From Bacteroidales bacterium (GTDB lineage: Bacteria; Bacteroidota; Bacteroidia; Bacteroidales; UBA7960), in NCBI GenBank assembly GCA_007118495.1, contig SKRM01000026.1:62001-126000 (forward strand): 64,000 bases of DNA, in the 5' to 3' direction. The first letter of the stretch is position 1. Each line of letters begins with the position of its first letter. The notes below the pieces were generated by a model. That model saw nothing but the letters and a program-made list of their open reading frames with translations. It did not search any database and was not told where the DNA came from. Shown piece after piece: positions 34,593 through 43,230 of this stretch. Both the position numbers and the translations under genes were made by a program.

Positions 34593-35314
34593 TGTCTAAG
34601 TGTTCTGACAGTTTGGGTGCTTTTTTCTTGTCTGTTTATATTTTCCTGTATGGAGGCCTCCTGTCTGTTTAGTGCATCAAGAATTCGACGGGCATCTTCA
34701 GGAGATAATTCATCTGGCTGATGCCGGGGTGTTTGTTCCGATTCAGGTGTCTTGTCATGTTCACTGTCACCCTGATCGCTATCATCATGGTCGTTCATAT
34801 CGGGTGAGCCCTCTACATCGCTTTGTTCATCATCACCTTCACCCTGGTCTGCCTGCGAAGACTGGTCTTGTGGAGGCATTTCTTCCAGAAGCTTTTGGGC
34901 ATATGCAAGATTATACCGGGTATCTTCATCGTCGGGTGACAACCTCAGAGCGTGTTTAAAGGCATCAACACTTTCAGTAAACTGCCCGCTGCCCAGAAAG
35001 GTATTCCCCAGATTATGCCAGGTATTGGCCAGCGCCTGATCATTTGGAGCCTGGTGGGTGAGGGTCTCCAAAATGGATGCAGCTTCATCCATTTTCCCTT
35101 GCTTATATAATGCGTTGGCAAGATTGAACCATGCCCTGAAATTATTTGTGTCATGCTCAAGCGATTGCCTGTAGCTTTTTTCGGCTTCAGCAAAGTGTCC
35201 TTCATTAAAGTAACTATTCCCCTGCCGCAATAACTGCGTGGCATCGCTTGCACGCACTAAGTTAAAGGGCAAAAGCAGGAAAATGCATACAAATAAAAAG
35301 AACCTCGTTGTCAT
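34586..35314 (-). CDS. batC: BatC, TPR protein of the Bat operon
   Basis: A 242-residue protein with a signal peptide (MTTRFFLFVCIFLLLPFNL...), three TPR repeats at about 25-130 (YFNEGHFAEAEKSYRQSLEHD, WFNLANALYKQGKMDEAA, WHNLGNTFLGSGQFTESVDAF), and an acidic low-complexity segment (about 145-200, Asp/Glu/Ser/Gln). I chose the ATG at 35314 over the one at 35395, since it gives a clean signal peptide and removes a 62-base overlap with batB. Likely a periplasmic scaffold for BatA/BatB complexes. Confidence 0.88.
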   Translation of the reverse strand: MTTRFFLFVCIFLLLPFNLVRASDATQLLRQGNSYFNEGHFAEAEKSYRQSLEHDTNNFRAWFNLANALYKQGKMDEAASILETLTHQAPNDQALANTWHNLGNTFLGSGQFTESVDAFKHALRLSPDDEDTRYNLAYAQKLLEEMPPQDQSSQADQGEGDDEQSDVEGSPDMNDHDDSDQGDSEHDKTPESEQTPRHQPDELSPEDARRILDALNRQEASIQENINRQEKSTQTVRTLRQW

Positions 35315-35333
35315 AAAACACTGTTTTTTTTGA

Positions 35334-36380
35334 TCAACCAAATATGTTGATTTTTTGAAACCATTTGTTCTTTCTTTCCATAACAAACAACTCAATCAAT
35401 AATAAGAGTAATGCCAGAGCTGCTGTAATATGTGCCTTACTTTCATAATCAGCAAATATAACTCTTTCAAATTCATGCTGTTCCATATCGCGCATCATTT
35501 CAAGAATTTGCTGCAGACCCATATCTGCCCCCGAACCATGTCTGAAAATGCCACCGGTTATGGCTGCCATTTCTCTCAGTGTTTGCTCATCATACCTTGT
35601 GATCACGGTGTTCCCTTCATGATCTCTCAGGTATCCGATATGTCTGTCATTTTCAAACTGAGGAACAGGAGCCCCTTGCCTGCTTCCAACACCCACAGTA
35701 TGGATCACGATTCCCATATCTCTGGCCCTTCTGGCTGCCTCCAATGGATTGTCTTCATGGCTTTCACCGTCGCTGATCAGGATAATTACCCTGCTGTTTC
35801 CATTGTTATCAGGAAACGCGCCAATGGCCCGGTCTATGGCCGACTCAATTAAAGTCCCCTGTTCGGCAACCGATTGGGTATTGACAGGGGCAAGGAGCAT
35901 CTTGACGGCCTCATGATCGGTTGTCAGGGGAATTTGCAACTGTGAGGAGGCGGCAAAAACAACCACCCCGATCCGATCATTATCAAGCATGTCAACAAGA
36001 CGGTTTACGCCCATTTTAGCCCTTTCAAGACGGTTTGGCCTGACATCTTCAGCCAACATGCTGCTGCTTACATCTAATGTTACAATGATATCAATCCCCT
36101 CTATTTTAGCCTCTTCAATCTGACTGCCAGTTTTTGGTCCCATGGCAGTCAGGATAATCATCGCCATAGCCAGTATAACCAAACAAAATTTATACCAATG
36201 TCTCATGGCAGATGCAAGTGGTGCCATTTGCCTGATAATGTTTTCTTGCCCCAATGTTTTGACGGCTTTTCTCCGTTTGTACATATGTAACAAGAAAAGC
36301 AGGAAAAACAACGGAATCACCAAAAAAAGGCTCACCAGCAAGGGGTATTCAAAACGAATGATATCTGTCATAATCAACAC
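35334..36380 (-). CDS. batB: BatB, von Willebrand A membrane protein
   Basis: A 348-residue protein with two N-terminal hydrophobic segments (about 11-30 and 58-80), a vWA domain (about 95-290) with intact MIDAS D-x-S-x-S in VTLDVSSSM and a late T/D pair (LISDGESHEDN), and a C-terminal membrane helix. With BatA it is thought to form the integrin-like core of the Bat complex. A second ATG three codons later (36371) is an equally good start. It follows batA after 13 bases. Confidence 0.9.
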   Translation of the reverse strand: MLIMTDIIRFEYPLLVSLFLVIPLFFLLFLLHMYKRRKAVKTLGQENIIRQMAPLASAMRHWYKFCLVILAMAMIILTAMGPKTGSQIEEAKIEGIDIIVTLDVSSSMLAEDVRPNRLERAKMGVNRLVDMLDNDRIGVVVFAASSQLQIPLTTDHEAVKMLLAPVNTQSVAEQGTLIESAIDRAIGAFPDNNGNSRVIILISDGESHEDNPLEAARRARDMGIVIHTVGVGSRQGAPVPQFENDRHIGYLRDHEGNTVITRYDEQTLREMAAITGGIFRHGSGADMGLQQILEMMRDMEQHEFERVIFADYESKAHITAALALLLLLIELFVMERKNKWFQKINIFG

Positions 36381-36393
36381 GGTTTTGAAAATT

Positions 36394-37386
36394 TTATGGC
36401 ACAGTTCTCAGCCATGTGTAGCGTAAAAAAGATTCAACCCCCAAAAAAAATAGTGCCAGCAGCACAAGAATGATATATTCATCCTTTACCCGGGTAAATT
36501 CTTGTATGTCAATTATTGATCTTTCCAATTGATCTATCTCTTCATAAATTGATTCTAATGTTTGCTTATCTTCAGCCCAAAAGTACCTGCCGCCGGTCAT
36601 AGCAGCTATTTCTTGCAATAGTTCTTCGTCGACAGGGATCTCCACGTCCTGGTACTGTACACCAAAAGGCGTCTGGAAAGGGTAGGGGACGGGACCCGAT
36701 GAGCCCACGCCAATGGTATATACCCTTACGCCATACATGGCTGCAATTTCTGCTGCCGTGAGCGGATCAATAACACCGGTATTGTTTATGCCGTCGGTTA
36801 ACAACACAACAACCCTGCTTAAAGCTGTACTCTCACGCAGCCGGTTCACAGCGGTAGCCAGGCCATCGCCAATGGCTGTACCATCGGCAACCATGCCTGT
36901 TGTTGCCTGGCTGATGAGTTCTTTTACCAAAGCATGATCAGTGGTAAGCGGAGATAATGTGAAACTTTGGCCGCTAAAAACAGTAACTCCGATCCTGTCA
37001 TCAGGTCTGCTCGAAACAAAGTCAATGGCCGTTAACTTTGCTGCTTCCATGCGGTTAGGCTGAAAGTCTTCAGCAAGCATAGAACCACTGATGTCTAAAG
37101 CGATCATGATTTCGACACCTTCAAGGCTGGTTTGGCTGAGTACCGACTTTGTCTGTGGTCTTGCCATGGTCGTGATAAGCAGAGCCAGAGTCACCATCCT
37201 CAAAATAATAGGCAGGTGGATCAGGTGTTGTCGAAAGCTTTTGATTGTGGCTGAGTAATATTTGGTATGCACAAACCTGATGTCGGCCAACTGCTTTTTA
37301 TTTTGGTAGATATACCAGACCACCAGGGTTGGTATGAGCAAAAGCCCCCAAAGAACATAAGGGTATGCAAATATGATATCACCCAT
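36394..37386 (-). CDS. batA: BatA, von Willebrand A membrane protein
   Basis: A 330-residue paralogue of BatB: two N-terminal helices (about 7-26, 58-76), a vWA domain with MIDAS IALDISGSM near 93-101 and VVLLTDGINNTG near 195-206, and a C-terminal helix (about 305-325). All metal-site residues are present. Its start overlaps the end of the upstream Bat accessory gene by 8 bases. Confidence 0.92.
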   Translation of the reverse strand: MGDIIFAYPYVLWGLLLIPTLVVWYIYQNKKQLADIRFVHTKYYSATIKSFRQHLIHLPIILRMVTLALLITTMARPQTKSVLSQTSLEGVEIMIALDISGSMLAEDFQPNRMEAAKLTAIDFVSSRPDDRIGVTVFSGQSFTLSPLTTDHALVKELISQATTGMVADGTAIGDGLATAVNRLRESTALSRVVVLLTDGINNTGVIDPLTAAEIAAMYGVRVYTIGVGSSGPVPYPFQTPFGVQYQDVEIPVDEELLQEIAAMTGGRYFWAEDKQTLESIYEEIDQLERSIIDIQEFTRVKDEYIILVLLALFFLGVESFLRYTWLRTVP

Positions 37387-38326
37387 TTGTTTCTTGTTTA
37401 TCTCCGTTTACCGGCATGGTTAACTGTATAAGCTTAAGCGCCTGTTCGATGGCGTTCTCATGGCTCTCTTCACCGGGTCTGTATTTGGCAAATTTGACCA
37501 GGTCGGCTAATTGTAGTGTATCTTTCAGGATATGTAAGGCCTCCCGGTCAGGGTTCAGTTCGCTGAAAGCTTCCAGAATCTCGGCAGTAGTCATTTCCAT
37601 GGCTTGTAATTGAAAACGTCTGCTGATGTAAATTCTGATGATATTTGTAAGCTCACTGTGGTGCTGTTTGACACCAGTTTTTTGCCAAAGCTTTTTTCGT
37701 CTGAGGGTTTCAAGACCCGAAATGGCTGCAATATGCGCAGGAACTCCCGGATCGTAGGCGAGTTTCTCAACAGCTCTTTCAGGTTTTTGTTTTTTGCTTC
37801 GCCTCCAGAACCAATAAACAATGCCTGCAAGCAACAAGGTTGCTATAATGTAGGGCAGAAATTGTCTGAGCCCTGCTGGAATATGCCATATGGGTTTAAT
37901 GTCACGGTAGCCCTCTTCCATGTTTACATCTACACCACCAACCTGTAAAAGCAGGGCGCGGGTTTCAAGTTGTAATGTGTCTTTATTGGAAATGTATAAA
38001 AAATCAAGGGGGGGGATTGGAAAAAAACCATCTTTCCAGGCGGTTACCATCCATTTTTTTGTCACTAAAGTTGAGAATTCATCTTTTTTTACCGAATCGG
38101 CAACATGGTGTCTAATGATTTCTATATCTGCCGTAAGGGTGTCATGGAGCTCAGGCCAGATAAGTTTACCCGATACCGGAACCTCAGCCACTATGAAAAA
38201 TTCAGTTTGCTGCCCTATGATAATTTGATCGGTTTTGAGTTCAGCCCGCACAGTCTGACCTTGCACACCAAAGGGATGTACTAGCAAAAAACCGGTCAGC
38301 AGCAATAAGATTGACTTGGGCATCAT
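37379..38326 (-). CDS. Bat-operon accessory membrane protein (BatD/DUF4381-like)
   Basis: A 315-residue protein with signal peptide (about 1-23), a beta-rich periplasmic part (about 24-150) resembling the start of BatD, a membrane helix at about 158-176 and a cytoplasmic domain (about 190-300) with WQKTGVKQHHSELTNIIRIYI and MTTAEIL, like DUF4381-type proteins of MoxR/vWA operons. It lies between the DUF58 gene and batA, 13 bases after the former. The name varies among genomes, so I give no symbol. Confidence 0.75.
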   Translation of the reverse strand: MMPKSILLLLTGFLLVHPFGVQGQTVRAELKTDQIIIGQQTEFFIVAEVPVSGKLIWPELHDTLTADIEIIRHHVADSVKKDEFSTLVTKKWMVTAWKDGFFPIPPLDFLYISNKDTLQLETRALLLQVGGVDVNMEEGYRDIKPIWHIPAGLRQFLPYIIATLLLAGIVYWFWRRSKKQKPERAVEKLAYDPGVPAHIAAISGLETLRRKKLWQKTGVKQHHSELTNIIRIYISRRFQLQAMEMTTAEILEAFSELNPDREALHILKDTLQLADLVKFAKYRPGEESHENAIEQALKLIQLTMPVNGDKQETNG

Positions 38327-38339
38327 AACTAATCTGGTA

Positions 38340-39212
38340 TTAATAGTGGCTCCTTTTTTGAAAAAACTTCATCAATGGGGGCACGTAATCTTTATCTGAT
38401 GAAATATAAACTGAGTCAACTCCCGCCCTTGAAAAAGCCCTTTTCAGGAAAACTTCATGTTCATTTACCTGATATGTAATATACTCTCTGAGCTTTTTGT
38501 TTGAAGTATCAAGCAGGTATGTCTGACCAGTTTCCGGGTCGCTGAATCTGATCAAACCCAAAGCAGGTATTTGCGACTCTCTTGGGTCATTTACTCTCAA
38601 ACATATGAGATCATGTTTTCTGGCCACTATTGAAAGTGCATCTTCAAACCCTTTGCTGTGAAAGTCTGAGATCAAAAATGCAACAGAACGTTTTTTTATG
38701 ACATTTCGTAAATACTTGAGGGCCACGGACAGGTCAGTGCCTGTATGCTTGGGTTTGAAGTCAATAAGCTCTCTGATAATTCTGAGAATATGGGTGCTGC
38801 CTTTTTTGGGTGGAATAAATTTTTCAATCTGGTCACTGAAAAAAATGACTCCAACCTTATCATTATTGGTTATGGCTGAAAAGGCCAGTATGCCGGCTAT
38901 TTCAGCAATGAGTTGGTCTTTTGGCTTTCCGGCAGCACCAAAAGTTGTTGACCCGCTCACATCTATGACCAACATAACGGTCATTTCTCTCTCTTCATCA
39001 AAAACCTTGACATAGGGGTGGTTAAAACGGGCGGTAACATTCCAGTCAATGCTTCTGATATCATCACCCGGGTGATACTCCCTGACTTCGGTAAATGCCA
39101 TACCCCTTCCTTTAAAGGCACTATGGTAATGCCCGGCGAAAACCTGTCTCGACAGTCCGCGGGTTTTGATCTCGATCTTTCTAACCTTTTTGATCAGCTC
39201 TTTGGCTTCCAT
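38340..39212 (-). CDS. DUF58 protein of the Bat operon
   Basis: A 290-residue soluble DUF58 protein. The hallmark YHPGDDIRSIDWNVTARF is near 47-64 and the vWA-like MIDAS LVIDVSGSTTF near 82-92. It lies 25 bases after moxR, the typical partner, whose ATPase activity is thought to remodel vWA-protein targets. Compared with the paralogue at 8710, it is a little shorter and has an intact DVSGS in place of DNSSS. Confidence 0.92.
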   Translation of the reverse strand: MEAKELIKKVRKIEIKTRGLSRQVFAGHYHSAFKGRGMAFTEVREYHPGDDIRSIDWNVTARFNHPYVKVFDEEREMTVMLVIDVSGSTTFGAAGKPKDQLIAEIAGILAFSAITNNDKVGVIFFSDQIEKFIPPKKGSTHILRIIRELIDFKPKHTGTDLSVALKYLRNVIKKRSVAFLISDFHSKGFEDALSIVARKHDLICLRVNDPRESQIPALGLIRFSDPETGQTYLLDTSNKKLREYITYQVNEHEVFLKRAFSRAGVDSVYISSDKDYVPPLMKFFQKRSHY

Positions 39213-39237
39213 AATGCTGGCAGTTTATTGCCGTTAA

Positions 39238-40224
39238 TCAGGGTACTTCAACGGTATTGAGAATGTCACCTATGATGTCTTCAGTAGTGATATTTTCAGC
39301 TTCGGCCTCGTAGGTCAGACCAATGCGGTGGCGAAGTACATCCGGACAAACTGCCCTGATGTCTTCAGGAATCACATAGCCTCTTTGCCTGATAAATGCA
39401 TAAGCCTTGGCTGCCATGGCCAGGTTGATGCTGGCTCTTGGTGAGCCTCCGTAGCTTATCAGTGGCACCAGGCGGTCAAGTTTGTATTGATCAGGGTAGC
39501 GGGTGGCAAATACAATATCGGTAATGTAATTTTCAATTTTTTCATCAAGGTATACTTCTCTCACTACTTTTCTGGCCCGGATAATCTGCGATGGTTCTAT
39601 TATAGCACTGGTGGCAGGAAAGACCTGTTGCATGTTTTGCCTGAGTATCTCTTTTTCATCTTCTTTTCCGGGATAATCAATAACTACCTTCATCATGAAA
39701 CGATCTACCTGTGCCTCAGGCAGGGGATAGGTGCCTTCCTGCTCAAGGGGATTCTCGGTAGCCAGGACCAGAAAAGGCTCATCAAGAAAATATGTCTGGT
39801 CACCAATGGTTACCTGACGCTCTTGCATGGCCTCAAGCAGTGCGCTCTGCACCTTGGCGGGCGCCCTGTTTATTTCATCAGCCAGAATGAAATTGGCAAA
39901 AACTGGGCCCTTTCTTACCACAAACTCTTCGGTTTTCTGGCTATAGATCATGGTGCCAATGAGGTCAGCCGGAAGCAGATCAGGCGTAAATTGTATGCGG
40001 CTGAACTTTGCCTTTATGGCCTGTGCCAATGACTTAATGGCCAATGTTTTTGCCAGACCAGGAACACCTTCAAGCAAGATGTGGCCATTGGCAAGCAAGC
40101 CAATAAGCAACCGATCAACCATCTCTTTCTGGCCAATTATTACCTTCTGCATTTCAGCAGTGAGCTGGTTCACAAAAACACTCTCCAGCCTGATTTTTTC
40201 ATTGAGCTCTCTAATATCTGTCAT
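39238..40224 (-). CDS. MoxR-type AAA+ ATPase
   Basis: A 328-residue AAA+ ATPase of the MoxR group. Walker A is GVPGLAKT (near residue 50), Walker B FILADEINRAP (about 105-115), and sensor 1 ATENPLEQEGTYPLPEAQVDRF is spread over 155-176. It is the first gene of the Bat operon and likely powers assembly or metal loading of the BatA/BatB complex. I chose the ATG at 40224: the one at 40254 would place the first codon inside a -7 promoter element. Confidence 0.93.
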   Translation of the reverse strand: MTDIRELNEKIRLESVFVNQLTAEMQKVIIGQKEMVDRLLIGLLANGHILLEGVPGLAKTLAIKSLAQAIKAKFSRIQFTPDLLPADLIGTMIYSQKTEEFVVRKGPVFANFILADEINRAPAKVQSALLEAMQERQVTIGDQTYFLDEPFLVLATENPLEQEGTYPLPEAQVDRFMMKVVIDYPGKEDEKEILRQNMQQVFPATSAIIEPSQIIRARKVVREVYLDEKIENYITDIVFATRYPDQYKLDRLVPLISYGGSPRASINLAMAAKAYAFIRQRGYVIPEDIRAVCPDVLRHRIGLTYEAEAENITTEDIIGDILNTVEVP

Positions 40225-40251
40225 TTCTGGTATGTCATTGAAAGTACGAGG

Positions 40252-40259
40252 CAAAAATA
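40252..40259 (-). promoter_or_regulatory. -7 element of the Bat operon
   Basis: TATTTTTG on the minus strand matches TAnnTTTG and lies 27 bases before the chosen moxR start. No TTG at -33 is seen. Confidence 0.5.
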
Positions 40260-40358
40260 TCTTTCCCTAAGATATGGGTGACATGTTTATAGTTAAAAAA
40301 TGTTAAACGACACAAAATCAGGTAATTATAAAATAAATGAAAAAATATTGTTAAAAAA

Positions 40359-40391
40359 TTTGGAAAATAAATAAAAATGGTATTACATTTG
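40359..40391 (+). promoter_or_regulatory. promoter of the ABC transporter / GntR operon
   Basis: TTTG (40359-40362) and TACATTTG (40384-40391) are 21 bases apart. Transcription should start near 40398, inside the inverted repeat described next. Confidence 0.7.
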
Positions 40392-40392
40392 T

Positions 40393-40416
40393 GGTGTACT
40401 AGTATAGTAGAACACT
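40393..40416 (+). promoter_or_regulatory. putative operator for the YtrA-type GntR regulator
   Basis: GGTGTA (40393-40398) and AACACT (40411-40416) face each other across 12 bases, and the spacer contains a second inverted pair TACTA...TAGTA (40397-40409). This resembles the AGTGTA-N-AACACT repeat that I recall for Bacillus subtilis YtrA. It covers the predicted transcription start, where a bound repressor would block initiation. The likely ligand-responsive repressor is the GntR protein at 42045. Confidence 0.6.
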
Positions 40417-40430
40417 AAAACAAAACAGAA

Positions 40431-41270
40431 ATGGTTAATATAGAACAACTGAAGTTTGGCTATACAAGAAAGAAAAACTTGTTTAGTCAACTGGATCTGG
40501 AACTGACTCCCGGCAATGTCTATGGCTTGCTTGGAAAAAATGGAGCCGGAAAAACCACCCTGTTGAAATTAATTGCTGGTCTTGTATTTCCCCAATCGGG
40601 CAAGTGCCAGGTGAATGGTTTCGAGGCAGGGCAGCGGATTCCCCAATGTCTTGAGGATATCTGCTTTGTTCCGGAAGAATACCATTTGCCTGCCATAAGC
40701 ATCAGCAGGTATGTCTCATTAAATGCACCTTTTTATAAAAGTTTTGATCATGACAAGCTCAAATGGCTTTTGAAAGAGTTTCAGTTAAAGTCGGGAGATA
40801 AGCTTAACCAGCTTTCATACGGACAAAAGAAAAAGTTCATCCTTGCTTTTGGGCTGTCAACATCTGCAAGGTTGTTACTGATGGATGAGCCTACAAACGG
40901 TCTGGACATTCCTTCAAAGAGCCAGTTCAGGAGGGTTATTGCCGCCTCATTATCTGAAGAGCAGAGCGTTTTGATCTCAACACACCAGGTACGTGACCTT
41001 GAAAGCCTCATTGATCCTATCATCATTATTGATGAGGGCAAGATCATATTTAATCAGGATGTTGATAACATTACCCGCACATTGTCATTCGAAGTTTTGC
41101 CTGAAATTGTCGAAAACCGGCAACCCTTATATTATGAAGAGGGGCTGGGAGGCTATGCGGCCATTACACCCAATATTCAGAAAAAAGACACCCGCCTCGA
41201 TCTGGAATTGTTGTTTAACGGTGTTATTGACAACGCAAAACGAATCAATCAAACTTTTAATGCATCATAG
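40431..41270 (+). CDS. ABC transporter ATP-binding protein
   Basis: A 279-residue ATPase: Walker A GKNGAGKTT near 35-43, signature LSYGQKKK near 130-137, Walker B RLLLMDEPTNGLD near 148-160, and switch His in STHQVRD near 184-190. It resembles the YtrB/CcmA-like ATPases paired with YtrA-type GntR regulators, often linked to cell-wall antibiotics or envelope stress. The C-terminal 70 residues are variable. First gene of the operon; stop at 41270 is 4 bases before the permease start. Confidence 0.92.
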   Translation: MVNIEQLKFGYTRKKNLFSQLDLELTPGNVYGLLGKNGAGKTTLLKLIAGLVFPQSGKCQVNGFEAGQRIPQCLEDICFVPEEYHLPAISISRYVSLNAPFYKSFDHDKLKWLLKEFQLKSGDKLNQLSYGQKKKFILAFGLSTSARLLLMDEPTNGLDIPSKSQFRRVIAASLSEEQSVLISTHQVRDLESLIDPIIIIDEGKIIFNQDVDNITRTLSFEVLPEIVENRQPLYYEEGLGGYAAITPNIQKKDTRLDLELLFNGVIDNAKRINQTFNAS

Positions 41271-41274
41271 AACC

Positions 41275-42042
41275 ATGGAAACCATAAAGTATTTCAATAT
41301 CAACAGATTGTACTTGCTTACAAGGAGACAAATCTTGTCGAATGCGTATGGCTGGCTTATCGCTTTTGGTGCAGTAGCTGGCTCATTGCTTGTGATCTCA
41401 CTGCTGGTTGCCATTTCACGCACTTCAGAGTTGACAAGTTTAGACGGCTTGTATCTCTCGGTTATGTTTATTGGAGGCTACGTGTTTACGAGCAACATAT
41501 TTGCTGAACTTCACCAGTCACAGAGATCATACCAATTCCTTACCCTTCCGGTTTCGGCCACTGAGCGTCTGGTAAGTGCGTGGCTTATCACAGCGGTATT
41601 TTTTCCCGTAATCGCTTTGCTGGGAATGGCCATTATTGTATTACTGGCCAATTTAATAGCTTCATTTACTTTTAACATTACACCATTTCAGCAGGTTTTT
41701 TCTGAGGCTAATTTTTTAGCAATCAAAGTGTATTTTGTTACACAGTCAGTATTTCTGCTGGGTGCAACCTATTTCAGAAAGAATAACTTTCTGAAAACCT
41801 TACTGGCCCTTTTTGTAGCACTTGTTATTTACCAGCTGATCATTGCACTGGCGGGCTGGGCATTATTTTACCCCCTGGTAGACGGACCCCGGATGCAATT
41901 TGGTTCAGGTGCCATCAATACAGAAATGGAAACACTCTTTCTTAACCGTATACCCGGTGTAGTGTCATTTATCTTCTGGTACCTTACAGTTCCGTTCTTT
42001 TTGGTCACCACATGGTTTAGTTTAAAAGAAAGGCAGGTGTAG
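41275..42042 (+). CDS. ABC transporter permease
   Basis: A 255-residue membrane protein with about six hydrophobic segments (about 20-45, 55-75, 100-130, 150-175, 180-205, 225-245), of the type that pairs with the preceding ATPase. Its frame is open far upstream, inside the ATPase gene, but that extension is a frame shadow; METIKYFNINRLYLL at 41275 is the sensible start (an ATG at 41260 is also in frame). The substrate is unknown. It ends 2 bases before the GntR gene. Confidence 0.88.
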   Translation: METIKYFNINRLYLLTRRQILSNAYGWLIAFGAVAGSLLVISLLVAISRTSELTSLDGLYLSVMFIGGYVFTSNIFAELHQSQRSYQFLTLPVSATERLVSAWLITAVFFPVIALLGMAIIVLLANLIASFTFNITPFQQVFSEANFLAIKVYFVTQSVFLLGATYFRKNNFLKTLLALFVALVIYQLIIALAGWALFYPLVDGPRMQFGSGAINTEMETLFLNRIPGVVSFIFWYLTVPFFLVTTWFSLKERQV

Positions 42043-42044
42043 TT

Positions 42045-42419
42045 ATGGAATTTAATGACAGTCAAGCCATTTATTTGCAAATAGCTGATATGCTATGCGA
42101 GCGCATCCTTAAAAGACAATGGAAGGCAGGGGAGAAGCTTCCTTCTATTCGTGACGTTGCGGTACAGGTTGAGGTAAACCCCAATACAGCCCTTCGTACT
42201 TTCAGTTTTCTCCAGGAAAAGGGTATTGTTTTCAATAAAAGAGGCATAGGTTATTTTGTGACTGATGACGGCTTTGAAAAAACTCTTGAGTTCAAAAAAG
42301 AGTCTTTTATCACAGAAGAACTTCCAAAGATGTTCAACACCATGGATGTTTTGAAAATGAGGACAAAAGACCTGGAACATTATTATGAGAAATACAGGCA
42401 GGAGAAAAAAGCAGGGTAA
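42045..42419 (+). CDS. GntR family transcriptional regulator, YtrA subfamily
   Basis: A 124-residue regulator: a GntR winged helix at about 5-70 (AGEKLPSIRDVAVQVEVNPNT is split over 25-45) and a short helical C-terminal part of about 50 residues without the large ligand domain of FadR or HutC types. That size marks the YtrA group, whose members repress their own ABC operon. Translation begins 2 bases after the permease stop. The probable operator is at 40393-40416. Confidence 0.92.
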   Translation: MEFNDSQAIYLQIADMLCERILKRQWKAGEKLPSIRDVAVQVEVNPNTALRTFSFLQEKGIVFNKRGIGYFVTDDGFEKTLEFKKESFITEELPKMFNTMDVLKMRTKDLEHYYEKYRQEKKAG

Positions 42420-42463
42420 GCTTGCGGTTTTGATCCTGACCGATATAAAACAAAATATAAAAC

Positions 42464-43219
42464 ATGAAAACGACCAATAAAATACTACTAACAGCCTTTT
42501 TGATCATTATTGCGGCAAGTCTTGCACTGATGGTCTATGTGAGAACGCAGGTAAGTGCAGATATGTTCCGCGGTGTAGAAGGAAGTATGCGTGTTATAGA
42601 ACAGAGTAGGGTAGTTGACAGCTTTCAGGAGATGGATATAAGGGGTGGAATATCTGTATATATTTATCCCGACACAACTCAGTTTATAAGGGTGGTAGCA
42701 GACGACAATTTGCACGATTTTATCCAGACTGAATTACGCAGAGGTGTTTTGTCACTGAGCATGGAACGGCATGCATCTAACTATGACAAGCTTGAGGTGC
42801 ACGTGGGAGCACCTGCATTTGTTGATATCAAGGTGTCGTCGGGGGCAAAATTATTCGCCAATGCACCCCTGGTAGGAAAATCATTTTCACACATAGTGCA
42901 AACCGGAGCCCAAAGTAACTTACATTTGTATGTTGAAAGGCTTTATGTAAAGGTCCAGGCCGGAGCTACAGCCAATCTTGCAGGAGAGGCCAGGAACGTC
43001 GAAATGGTCAGCCAGGCAGGAGCTTTTGTATATGCAGGAGATTTGGTTATGCAAGATTGTGATCTTCAGGCCAGGGCCGGTTCAATCAACCATCTGCATA
43101 TTTTAGGCACTTTAACCGGGCGGGCCAGGCAGGGAGCCATTATTCAGCTTACAGGAAACCCTGACAAAAGTGGCTTTAGTATGCAACAAAACGTCACCAT
43201 TGATGTAAGGCGTGAGTAA
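42464..43219 (+). CDS. GIN-domain (DUF2807) envelope protein
   Basis: A 251-residue protein with an N-terminal hydrophobic signal/anchor at about 7-27 followed by a beta-helix-like GIN domain (DUF2807, about 45-250) with FQEMDIRGGISVYI and repeated short beta units (SSGAKLFAN, QTGAQSNLH, QAGATANLAG, QAGAFVYAG, RAGSINHLH) spaced about 20 residues apart. Such proteins are frequent beside YtrA-type or LiaF-like genes in Bacteroidota. It lies 44 bases after the GntR gene and may share that operon. Function in the periplasm or outer surface is unknown. Confidence 0.85.
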   Translation: MKTTNKILLTAFLIIIAASLALMVYVRTQVSADMFRGVEGSMRVIEQSRVVDSFQEMDIRGGISVYIYPDTTQFIRVVADDNLHDFIQTELRRGVLSLSMERHASNYDKLEVHVGAPAFVDIKVSSGAKLFANAPLVGKSFSHIVQTGAQSNLHLYVERLYVKVQAGATANLAGEARNVEMVSQAGAFVYAGDLVMQDCDLQARAGSINHLHILGTLTGRARQGAIIQLTGNPDKSGFSMQQNVTIDVRRE

Positions 43220-43230
43220 AGACAAGATCT

